Positions 55,081 through 64,000 of a stretch of 64,000 nucleotides of DNA are shown in pieces. The notes under the pieces are model-generated. The model did no database searches and had not been told where the DNA came from. It was given only the letters and a program-made list of their open reading frames with translations. The position numbers were made by a program, and so were the translations under genes. Source of the DNA: Lolium rigidum (taxonomy: Eukaryota; Streptophyta; Magnoliopsida; Poales; Poaceae); assembly GCF_022539505.1 (NCBI RefSeq), contig NC_061511.1:33614620-33678619 (forward strand). The letters are read 5' to 3'. Each line of letters opens with the position of its first letter. Within the stretch, counting starts at the first letter, position 1.

Positions 55081-56480
55081 CAAAACCGATACTTCGGTTA
55101 GACGTGAGTTTTTTTTCAGTGTACTTCTTAGTCTGTAGTTCTTTCCTGATTTTCAAAGATCTCTCTTCTATTGGCCAGTTCTTAATTGTGCTCTCCATGT
55201 GTGCCATTATTTTAATCCAGTTTCCGTCATATCTCTAGTTAGGATAATTATTGATGTTTGCTATGCCTAAATGTTTCCCAAGCAATTAGTCACTTAAGAT
55301 TGTTCGAGCTTATCTAAAAACCTAAACCTAAGCTTCATCCTCAGACCATCTCTCGTGCTCGACATCGTGCAACGGTCCCGCGTCTCCCTTTTCCACCCTG
55401 CGCACGGCCATCCATGGGCTCCCTCGTTCGGCCTCCCACTTTGTGTGGTCACCCTGAACAATGGCCACCTGTTTCTTTTGTCGCCTCTCAGGGTCGGTCA
55501 ACCTTCGTTGTCGCACCACCACCGCTCGACCAGCTTGAGTAGTATATCCACAACGTGTTACGTGCCTCGATTAACCCCCAACACCCCTCCCCACAATAAA
55601 CATGAGAGTCCAGCCAGCCCCTTTGCCGACCATGTCGACACGTCGTGTAGGCTCTCCGGGGATGCAACTTTAGGTGCCGACACCTACACAATTGCCGATC
55701 CAACTCGCATTCTCCTCCGCAGTAGATGTCTCATACCGTGTCGGAGCTTCCAGGTATGTCTCGGCCATGAATTTGTGCTTGTGGGACCTCAGTGACAAGG
55801 CCTGCATTATCCACGTCTCCCCGGTGGTTGTTCTACGCCTCCGCCATGGAAGGTGTAAATGTGTAATAGACATAACCTTGGAGACGAGGAAGAACCCAAA
55901 GAAGGATAAAATATGGCATGTGTGTCAAGTGGCCCCCAATAACGATCTGATAACAATCTGATAAACTTCTAGGTGGGTCTCACATTTCATGTCTATGTTA
56001 AGAAGATAACCTTGGTACATGTGATATTCCTACTATATGATACCTATGAGCCGGTGTTTTTCTAAATCCCGAATAGTCAGGACGTCTCTTCCGACTCCCT
56101 AGATATGTGTTCATGTAAGTGTGAACATGTATGTCAATATGCATTACCGTCAACAACAATTGGTGTCCGGCAATATGGAGTGCAGTGTTCGCCGATTTGT
56201 TTTCCTAAAAAAACATGGCAGTTAAGGGGCTCATCTGCGGTCCGAAGTCCGAACACCTTAATTTGGGCAGGAAACTAGAGATGCTGAAAGATGATGTAGC
56301 CTGATCCGGAGAACATTGGGAGGGGTTATTAGCAAAAAACACGCAAGGTAGTATATAAATACATCATACTCCATATACTTGGGGCCTTAGGGGTTTAGGG
56401 TTGAGGGGAATCACGGGTTTGGCGCTGGCATATATCTAACGGAAGTCAAGAGTCCAGACGGGACACGTACTAAGTACCCT
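55081..56480. other. Spacer, no gene supported
   Basis: Overlapping open frames on both strands at 55330-55960 have no protein-like patterns in common and no relatives in the window. The rest is non-coding, ending in the promoter of the gene at 56589. Confidence 0.4.
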
Positions 56481-56498
56481 TTGATGGAACTTCCGCTC

Positions 56499-56507
56499 CA
56501 TATATCC
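56499..56507 (+). promoter_or_regulatory. TATA-like site of the gene at 56589
   Basis: CATATATCC lies at the position homologous to the TATA of the gene at 4355, within the shared block that begins GGACACGTACTA. Another TATATAAAT at 56353-56361 lies further upstream, so the used promoter is uncertain. Confidence 0.4.
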
Positions 56508-56588
56508 AAGAGGAAGTTTAGGGAAATTAATCAAACCGATCACATCTTATTACGTGCCTCCTTCGTCTTCCTCGATCGCTCACCGGCC

Positions 56589-56924
56589 ATGGGCACGGTA
56601 GCATCCTCCAAAACTAGCTCGTTCTGTCCAGTAGAGGACATCATACGGGCCGCCAAGGCCAAGGTCGCGTCGCCGGCTGCGGAGATAGGCTTAAAGACCC
56701 TATTCATCGGGTGCAAGCAGAAGTACGACGGTGCGTCTCGTGCGTGCTACAAAGAGAGGACGATCACATCTGCGCAGACGGTGGCGTGCGTCAAAGCGGC
56801 CGATGAGCTGCGCGCGTGCCTGCAAGCAAACCTCGACGTGATCAAGGCGCTGGCAGAAAGCGCACACGCCATGAAAGAAGAGGAATATAGCTCCACCGGG
56901 GCCGGGGATCCAAGGTCTGGCTGA
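56589..56924 (+). CDS. Small five-cysteine protein (CX10C-CX9C family), subfamily A
   Basis: Starting at ATGGGC (56589) in the same CACCGGCC context as its relative at 4355, the protein has 111 residues. The frame extends upstream to 56481, but promoter and leader homology to the 4355 gene place the start here. Cysteines 42, 53, 67 and 77 give C-x10-C, a 13-residue loop, C-x9-C-LQ; an extra Cys13 sits in the N-terminus. KAADELRACLQ is close to KAADALRRCLQ of the 4355 gene. A 20-residue Gly/Ser-rich C-terminal extension is specific to this copy. No signal peptide. Function unknown. Confidence 0.75.
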   Translation: MGTVASSKTSSFCPVEDIIRAAKAKVASPAAEIGLKTLFIGCKQKYDGASRACYKERTITSAQTVACVKAADELRACLQANLDVIKALAESAHAMKEEEYSSTGAGDPRSG

Positions 56925-57266
56925 TTTACATACTTAGATTGGTCGTGGACATACAGCGTGTGCACGAATAGGAAGGCCTAGCTGGGTCATTGATCCCTAC
57001 GACAGTTCTTTTACACATTATCTTGTAAGGTTTACATTGTTAATGAGAAATTCTCGTAAGATTAATTATGGTTCGACCTCCAGCAGGCTGTTACTTAAAG
57101 TATGAATTCTCTTCTTCTTCTCCGTAAGATCTCGAGGGAGAGGCAGAGACTTCAGTTGACGCTAGCAATTTTAGTTTCTTCACCACACGTAGATACTCTG
57201 AGAAATATAAAAGAAACAGAGCTGGGGGAAACTGGCTGCCCTCTAAATCCTGACCGTCCATCCAAC

Positions 57267-59796
57267 CACTAGTGGAAAATAGGCCTAATGTCACGGGTCG
57301 TATGACCCATTTGTCGCGGGTGGCCAGCCGCGACAAGGGAGGCGCGACAAAAGGTCCCCCTTTTGTCGCGGGTCGCATACGACCCGCGACATAAGGTCCA
57401 CCACGTGGCAGCCGCGGGGCGCGCAGGGGACATGCCCTTTTGTCGCGGGCGGTATTACCACCCGCGACAAAAGGCCCTCTACGTGGCGGGCGCACAACGC
57501 TGCTGCTTTAGGGATTGAGGGGTGCAGCACCCCCCCCCCCCCGCCACCGACCGCCTTGTTATTTCATTTTTTTCATTCAAAAATAAAAGTTGCATATATT
57601 TGTACGCTACTAGAAGTGGTACACGTTCATTCATTATATATATATATATATAGATCGATCAAACAAATATTGGAAGCAAAAGTCGATTCCCCTTACATGT
57701 AGATTCCCCTTACATATATATATATACATTTAGCTCACGATCGACAAGCGGTACTAACGACCGTCTATTTGGAGGTAGAGCATCTATTTGAACTAAACAA
57801 GCCTTTGTTGTTTAGTACTTCTTTAACCAAAAGTCCCGCCAGTTCCTCCGCAATTCCTATTAGGTGTTCCTTTGGTTGGAGTCTGTCCCGCATGTAGTCG
57901 ACCTATATACGAAAATGAGATGAGTATGACTATATCAATCTTGATAACGAAATATTGACGATAATAAATAAAGTTGTGAATGTTATTACTTACGTTGAAT
58001 TTATTGTTCTTCTGCTTCTCAGTGGTTAACATGCGAATGGACTCGCAAACGTAGTATCCACATAGATTCGTCCCTTGTGGCTGCTGAGGGCACGGTACAG
58101 GAGTAAATGTTACCTTCTCTGCCCAGGTACCCTCCTTATGATGGTTCTTGAAAGCTCTCCAAGCCCTGCCAGGCAAAAGAATGATTGAATGAGTGGATAA
58201 TTAATTGATATCTCACGAAAGATATAGCGCGGCGATGAAGGAAATTACACTTGGAGCAAGTTCTGCAAGTCACGGAACCAGTCCACGCCTCTACTCAGTG
58301 GGTCTCTTACTTCAACTATTCCCTTATCAGCTTGAATGTCTAGTAGAATCCAGTGGAAGCTGCACATGTTATGTATATACGTCAGGAATTACACTTAACA
58401 TCGAGTAAGAAAAATTGAATGTGCATAAAAGATCATTAAGACTCTCACTCGTAGTTGTAAGGAAATAATATTGAATCACAGAAATATTGCTCCCCCAAAA
58501 ACATTAGTAGGTTTCCCCCCGTATCTTCGCGGTTATGCTTTACCGTTTGAACATTTACTTTATCTGGGTCAACAAACCCAATATTGATAATATTGTTACT
58601 TTTGCATTCACTGATCGTCGACTGCATAAGAGAACACATAAGATATAATGAGTATATGCAATGAAAACGAACATGAACTGAATGAAAATGAACTTATATG
58701 TAGTTAACAACTTACAAGCAATAGCAACTCATGAGAGATTTGTCGAGGGTTTCTAAATTGAATAACTGCCAGAGTTCATTTATCTCAATATGGATCTCCT
58801 CCTTTCGGTAGTAATATTCAAATGGTGTATCCGCCACGATGTACCTTATGTTGTCCTTGCATGCATCAAGGTACCACTGATGCAAATTCCGCATATGTGT
58901 TGGCAGTTTATGCAGCTGCTCTCTGCTGATCAAGTCGGCCCCGTAGACAAATTTAGGAGCTATATCAGCAGTGGGTAGTGCAACATCTGCTGCAGACAGC
59001 AATTCCTCCACGGTAACTGAACAGGCAGCCGCTAGCCTTGCAGCTTCTTCCAGCACGAAACCACCATGTTCCTGGTACACCTTGGGAACATTAAGCACTT
59101 TGAGTGCTGGGATCGATTGTTTGGGCTGATCTCCGAGCAGGGGAACTTCCTTTCTTTTTTTGCCTTCTGTCGTTTGCTTGGCCTTGAGGGGTGCACTTGT
59201 TGAACTTGACTTCTTCTCGGCTGCACTTCTAGCTGATGATTTGCTCGTGCTAGCAATATCCTTCTTCTTAGCCTTGTCATCCTTGTTCTTCTTAGCCTTT
59301 TCATTCTGCTTCTTGTCATCAATTACCCTCGCAAGGTGGTGTGTATAGTCATCCTTCTTCTCGTGTAAGTCATATTGCGATGGTGTGTTCAGAAAAGAAG
59401 TAGCATATGCTTTTGCTTCTCGGTGTATGGCTCTGGCGCTGGAGGTTTTGGCTTATGAAAAAACTCATAGTTGTATTTCGCAACAATGGCCTCATTTTCC
59501 TCGACAGTACGATCGTAAGGACGGGGGGGGGGGGAACCTTTGGTACTTTTGGGAGGGGCGACATCTTGCGGACATGACTCTTGAAACGCTTCCGGTTGGG
59601 TGCATTCCGAGTCTTAGTGGGCGGAGGCGGCGGCGCTGGAGATGGAGATGGACTACAGATGTCGTGGTTGACGTCGTACCCATGGGGTGATGGTGGCGAC
59701 ATGTGATCAGTAGGAGGAGGTGATGGTGGCCTGCTATCATCTGGAGGAGGTGATGGTGACCTGGGACGACTGGTACTAGGTGACAAGGTATTAACT
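57267..59796 (-). mobile_element. CACTA-5: left part of a CACTA element, same family as CACTA-2
   Basis: The left end CACTAGTGGAAAATAGGCC is followed by TTTTGTCGCGGG units and a run of C (57530-57543), as in CACTA-2. ORF2 exons on the minus strand lie downstream. Gypsy-C interrupts it at 59797, so the transposase and the right end lie beyond the window. AAC (57264-57266) is the expected target site. Confidence 0.85.
57823..59796 (-). CDS. CACTA-5 ORF2 (partial): Pro-rich, Lys-rich, and Ulp1-like protease exons
   Basis: Reading from the right: a Pro/Ser-rich part (RPRSPSPPPDDSRPPSPPPT, about 59750), then KTRNAPNRKRFKSHVRK. A Lys-rich stretch (about 59330-59170) leads into NVPKVYQEHGGFVLEEAARL, APKFVYGADLISREQLHKLP and LWQLFNLETLDKSLMSCYCL, ending at a splice donor near 58712. 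Further exons include NIGFVDPDKVN (about 58580) and, near 58090-58040, QQPQGTNLCGYYVCESIRML, the catalytic-Cys segment of a C48-like protease. It is better preserved than the CACTA-2 copy. The 5' part is cut off by gypsy-C. Exon borders are approximate. Confidence 0.65.
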
Positions 59797-60166
59797 TGTC
59801 AATGCCTACGGATTGTAGACTAGAGTTTCGTTGGATGTAGAGGGCAAGTAGATTCGAAGGTTTCAGCCAAAAAGTACTCGACGAATATGAAACTAGGGTT
59901 GTGTTGACAGTAAATTCGATCCTTTCTTTGTCCCTCGACTCCCCCTTATATAAGAGGTGGAGCCGAGGGTTTCATAATACACAAGTTTACAGAGTCCGGG
60001 AGGGTTTCTGACCCGTCCCGCAAGATTACACGTAATGTTTCCTATTACAACTCTAGCTTTCCTTAATAGTATCTTGGGCTTCCGAATCTTCTTGCTCTTC
60101 GGGTTATGGGCCTTCAGTAAACCCCGGGTACCATCTTCGGCAGGCCCATTGGGGATGCCTATGTCA
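59797..60166 (-). repeat. 3' LTR of gypsy-C
   Basis: A 370-bp LTR with 5'-TG ... CA-3' ends. Its TATA (CTTATATAAG, about 59943-59952) can be read in both directions. Confidence 0.75.
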
Positions 60167-60699
60167 GTAGCCCCGAGATTTTGCTTGAATCGCAGGGTCA
60201 GGGAAAATCTCCAACTTTAATCATTCAATACATCTGCCGAATTTATCACATATCTTTAGATACGCAATTCTATATTGTACAGGGATAATGGTAGTTGGCG
60301 CTAGTTCATCCGACGGATCAGGTACTAGTTAACTGCTCTAGTGGCAATCCGCAAAAACCTACTTCAAGATCACGTCACTGGACATGATCTCGGGATACTG
60401 TTGTAAACTTCGACAGGTGCCGCTTAAGGTCTTACCATTCTGTCGAGTCCCAGTCATATTTTATCGGGTACCTAACGCGTCCGTTAGGATTTTTCTTTGT
60501 ATCTGTTGATACGGAAAAAAGTAGCAAACCGACGTCAGAGATGGCGCTACGCCGCTCAGAACGGATCTGGGGTCTTACCTTCGCAATGTTTTGCGGCATT
60601 CAGAGATTATTCGCTACTTTGGCGCTCTGAGAATATATTGTCGAGTGCTTTTTAGGCTGTTGGAATAGCACATTTTATCGAGTCAATGTATGACTTATT

Positions 60700-61110
60700 T
60701 TGCCTTCCCGATGGGAGTATATGTAGAGTTATTTGTATAACTCGAAATATGCTCACTTCTTCTTTTTTCTTCTTTCTCTCTTTCTTTCTTTCTCTTTTTT
60801 TTTTTAATTTCATCGGGCATGCGAACAGCGTTCCCGATGGGAGTAGCCCCCGAGGCTACAGCCAAGGACTTGTGCTTGGTTGTAGGCTCAACACGTTATT
60901 GCCTCATGTCAATATATTTTCATTCTTTCTCGAACTTTTTATATTTATCGGGTGCGCGACCAGCGCTCCCGATGGGAGTAGCCCCCGGGGCTATGAACAA
61001 ATGCTTGCATTTGGTCATAGGCTCTCGACATTTCTATTTTGTCATACTCAAAATTTTATTTTTTCCAAAGTAGCCCCCGAGCATTTGGGAAAAAACTTGT
61101 ATTTGATCAA
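60700..61110. repeat. Degenerate module repeat in gypsy-C
   Basis: Three to four copies of a unit CCCGATGGGAGTAGCCCCCG ... GGTC/TGTAGGCTC, about 130 bp apart and diverged. Confidence 0.7.
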
Positions 61111-61452
61111 AGGCTCTCGAAATAATCAACAATCTTCTGCTGCCGCCATTCTTACGAACCTTCGTAGCCGAGATTTTCTCTTGCCAAGGTGACAACATTG
61201 CTGACGATAACCACGATCACTTGTAACGGGAAAACGCGGGAACTTCTCTCCCTCTGTCTCGTGGGCCCACATTTCGTACCATGTTGACACGTCGTGCAAG
61301 TGGGGGACACACGTCCTCCGCTTTTCCTGGCGCACGTACTGTAGCTCCTGTGCTTTCTCGTCTGTATGAAATTACTTTTTACCCCTTGCCCACGTGTACA
61401 CCATCTGTCCCGCAATCTCTCAATCCAACGGCGCGTCGATTCACCGCACCTC

Positions 61453-61460
61453 TATATAAA
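61453..61460 (+). promoter_or_regulatory. TATA box of the gypsy-C antisense gene
   Basis: TATATAAA lies 130 bases before the ATG at 61589, in GC-rich surroundings typical of grass promoters. Confidence 0.6.
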
Positions 61461-61588
61461 GGTATTGTCTTCCTCCTCTAGTCCTTTCGCTCGCGCCGCA
61501 CCTTTGCTTCTTCTCTGCTAAATCCTCCACTGCTCCCATTGCTTCAAGCGCTCAACCACGCTCACACCTTTCTCCTCCACGCTCATTG

Positions 61589-63094
61589 ATGCCACCGCGC
61601 GCGCGTCTGACCAGGCATAGCACACCGGAGTCCAAGATGGCCGCCGAAGATCTGGAGTGGGAGAGATCCAAGATCTCCAACCAAGACCTGAACCTGCTGA
61701 AGAAGCTGGGGTTCACCAAGAAGGAGAACGCGCTACGCTTCCCCAAGGAGGAGAGCTATCCATCGCCTCCAATGGAGTATCGGGTCAGTTTCGTTGACCA
61801 TCTCATCCGCGGTCTTTCTCCCTCCATCCACGAGTTTCTCCGTGGTCTCTTTTTCGTCTATGGGCTTCAGCTGCATCAGCTGACGCCCAATTCCATCCTC
61901 CACGTGTCGATTTTTATCACACTGTGTGAGTGCTTCCTCGGAGTCCAACCAAATTGGGCTTTGTGGAAGCGCAATTTCTGCGTCCGCCGTAATGGCGCCC
62001 ACGGCGTCGCCTATAACATCGGCGGCGTTGTTATCTGTGTTCGTCCTGACGTCGAATACTTCGACGTCAAATTCCCCGATTACGTCCAAGGGTGGCGCAA
62101 GAGATGGCTCTATGTACACGAAGAGAGCTCTGATTCAGTGGAGTACAACATTGCTCCCTTTGACGGAAAAACCAAGATTCTTCGCCGCCGATCCTGGGAC
62201 GCTAAAGCTACCGAAGAAGAGAAAACGGCGACAGAGGCGCTGATGACTCGTATCCGTGAGCTCCAGAACACCCGTGGCAAGGAATTGTCGGGTATCCGGA
62301 TCACAGCCTACTTCCTTAGGATTAGAGTGCAACCTCTGCAAGCTCGCAAAAATCCCCTTTGGATGTATGCTGGTGATGAAGATGTCGAGAGGATTTCCAA
62401 GGACCTTCCTGTGAAGGACTTGGAGAAATTGATCCGAAGAATGTTAAAGCTTAGCAAGAAGGACACCATTCCGACTTCTTGCCGCGTTAAGCCATTTAGT
62501 AGCACCAATCCCCTGCCCAAGGTAATTTTTTCATTTGGACTATTATATTGTCTTCTCAAGCTTTTGGTATCTGTCGACTATTATTTTGCTAATGCCTTTT
62601 TGGCACAACTTTTTGTCAACACTCTCTGTTTTTCGCAGAACCACCCTGTGCTAGCTTCTCTTCCTCCTCTTCCTGAAGGCGGTGAAGTCGAAGAACGCAC
62701 CGTTGTCGAGGATGACAACCAGGGCACTTCTCGCCCTGATAGTGAAGTTGCGGGTTCCCAAATATCCGCGGCTTCTCTTGAAAAAGAAGCTGATTCTGAG
62801 GCCACTGCCTCGACACACTCTTCTCTCCCAGTTGCTTCTCCGAAGAACAAAAGGAAAAGGGACGAGGTTGTCGATTCCGGCACCTCCAAAGCCGGTGATG
62901 TACGTGCCGAAGAACCTGCTCCTGATGTTGGAAAGAAAACTTTCAATCCTTACGAGGATGCCCTTGTCAGCTCGTAAGTTCCCTATTACTTTTTGTTACT
63001 TTGCTCTCGATGTTTTTTTGTCTATCTTGATTCTTATATTGTCACCATTTTGTTGCAGTGGTGACGAAGAAGAAGAGCAACATATTGCGGCTGC
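61589..63094 (+). CDS. Antisense gene of gypsy-C: 'putative gypsy type transposon' domain protein, 3' end truncated
   Basis: The ATG at 61589 starts MPPRARLTRHSTPESKMAAE. Residues about 50-160 (YRVSFVDHLIRGLSPSIHEF, LQLHQLTPNSILHVSIFITL, CECFLGVQPNWALWKRNF) match the domain annotated in grasses as 'putative gypsy type transposon' (PF04195). The C-terminal half is acidic and Ser/Thr-rich with a KNKRKR basic patch. Two introns fit GT-AG: 62522-62638 (117 bases, in frame, no stop, so retention is tolerated) and 62974-63058. Exon 3 reads SGDEEEEQHIAA and is cut at 63095 by gypsy-D. It lies opposite to its host element. Its role is unknown; a nucleus-targeted accessory protein is possible. Confidence 0.7.
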
Positions 63095-64000
63095 TGATGC
63101 GTGCAATTAACACACGTCCGTTGGGAACCCCAAGAGGAAGGTGTGATGCGTACAGTAGCAAGTTTTCCCTCAGAAAGAAACCAAGGTTTATCGAACCAGG
63201 AGGAGCCAAGAAGCACGTTGAAGGTTGATGGCGGCGAAATGTAGTGCGGCGCAACACCAGGGATTCCGGCGCCAACGTGGAACCTGCACAACACAATCAA
63301 AGTACTTTGCCCAAACGTAACAGTGAGGTTGTCAATCTCACCGGCTTGCTGTAAACAAAGGACTAAACGTATTGTGTGGAAGATGATGATTGTTTGCGAA
63401 GAACAGTAAAGAACAATTGCAGTAGATTGTATTTCAGATGTAAAGAATAGGACCGGGGTCCACAGTTCACTAGTGGTGTCTCTCCCATAAGATAAACAGA
63501 TGTTGGGTGAACAAATTACAGTTGTGCAATTGACAAATAAAGAAGGCATAACAATGCACATACATATATCATGATGAGTACTATGAGATTTAATCAGGGC
63601 ATTACGACAAAGTAGATAGACCGCTATCCAGCATGCATCTATGCCTAAAACGTCCACTTTCAGGTTATCATCCGAACCCCTTCCGGTATTAAGTTGTAAA
63701 CAACAGACAATTGCATTAAGTATGGTGCGTAATGTAATCAACACAAATATCCTTAGACAAAGCATCGATGTTTTATCCCTAGTGGCAACAAGACATCCAC
63801 AACCTTAGAACTTTCTGTCACTGTCCCGGATTTAATGGAGGCATGAACCCACTATCGAGCATAAATACTCCCTCTTGGAGTCACAAGTATCAACTTGGCC
63901 AGAGCCTCTACTAGCAACGGAGAGCATGCAAGAACATAAATAACATATATGATAGATTGATAATCAACTTGACATAGTATTCAATATTTATCGGATCCCA
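63095..64000 (-). mobile_element. Gypsy-D: LTR start (minus orientation), runs off the window
   Basis: The plus strand switches abruptly from exon sequence to TGATGCGTGCAATTAACACA. Read on the minus strand this is an LTR 3' end: TGGTTTCTTTCTGAGGGAAA ... TGTGTTAATTGCACGCATCA. This is a style common to abundant Triticeae gypsy LTRs. GCTGC (63090-63094) would be the target duplication. The 906 bases to the window edge show no coding capacity and are all LTR. Confidence 0.8.

Larger units (their letters stand above)
59797..64000 (-). mobile_element. Gypsy-C: LTR retrotransposon with antisense gene (right part outside window)
   Basis: The LTR at 59797-60166 begins TGTCAATGCC and ends ATGTCA on the plus strand. 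TAACT (59792-59796) is the expected duplication. A weak polypurine tract (minus CTCGGGGC) next to 60166 makes this the 3' LTR of a minus-strand element. The interior up to 63094 holds repeats and an antisense spliced gene. Gypsy-D interrupts it at 63095. Gag-pol should lie beyond the window. Confidence 0.75.

Noticed and set aside
55355..55873. Overlapping ORFs of 67-146 codons on both strands
   Set aside because: No motif, no paralogue in the window and no convincing promoter; cannot support a gene.
56481..56588. Upstream ATG extending the gene at 56589 by 36 codons
   Set aside because: The extension aligns with promoter and leader of the paralogue at 4355, so the ATG at 56589 was chosen.

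Overview
This window is nuclear DNA of a Triticeae grass (wheat, Aegilops or barley type). The evidence is the dense nesting of CACTA, Ty3/gypsy, LINE, Stowaway, hAT and Helitron-like repeats, CACTA transposase genes with the usual plant domain order, a grass-style CLE peptide gene, and a stray piece of chloroplast psbC. One 100-N run (23318-23417) marks an assembly gap. No bacterial features, rRNA, tRNA or CRISPR arrays were seen.

Host genes are few and short. A single-exon CLE signalling-peptide gene lies at 1759-2067 (minus). Four intact, intronless genes for small secreted-size or organelle-size proteins lie on the plus strand at 4355-4621, 50350-50604, 54468-54725 and 56589-56924. They share a C-x10-C ... 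C-x9-C-[LM]-Q pattern, with the last three clustered within 6.6 kb. A broken C-terminal piece (1102-1197) and two orphan promoter pieces (2755-2825 and 31690-31765) belong to the same family. The window therefore looks like an old local gene family torn apart by transposons. I do not recognise the family by name; it resembles twin-CX9C (CHCH) proteins.

Layout. 1-160: end of a gypsy LTR. 166-5875: CLE gene, family remnants, a possible LRR scrap, a LINE tail, the first four-cysteine gene and small retroposons/MITEs. 5876-29130: a CACTA end (CACTA-1) split by CACTA-2 (6154-28660, 3-bp duplication GGC). CACTA-2 is itself split by gypsy-A (8581-24637, duplication GGGCT) and by the small CACTA-3 (26402-28016, duplication AAT). 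Gypsy-A is split inside its reverse transcriptase by gypsy-B (12830-19487, duplication GGTTA). 29131-38401: low-gene spacer with a 32-bp minisatellite, a hAT MITE, Helitron-like ends, the psbC fragment and exon-sized gene fragments (one Pumilio-like). 38402-49320: CACTA-4 (duplication GTA), with intact ends but frameshifted genes. 49321-57266: Helitron-like ends, three four-cysteine genes, MITEs, a LINE scrap and a fold-back element. 57267-64000: CACTA-5, split by gypsy-C (from 59797), in turn split by gypsy-D (from 63095); both run off the window.

A recurring theme is that three different elements (gypsy-B, gypsy-C and CACTA-4) each carry a gene on the strand opposite to the element's own genes, with its own TATA-like upstream sequence. 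All calls are by eye; element family names were not assigned because no database could be consulted.
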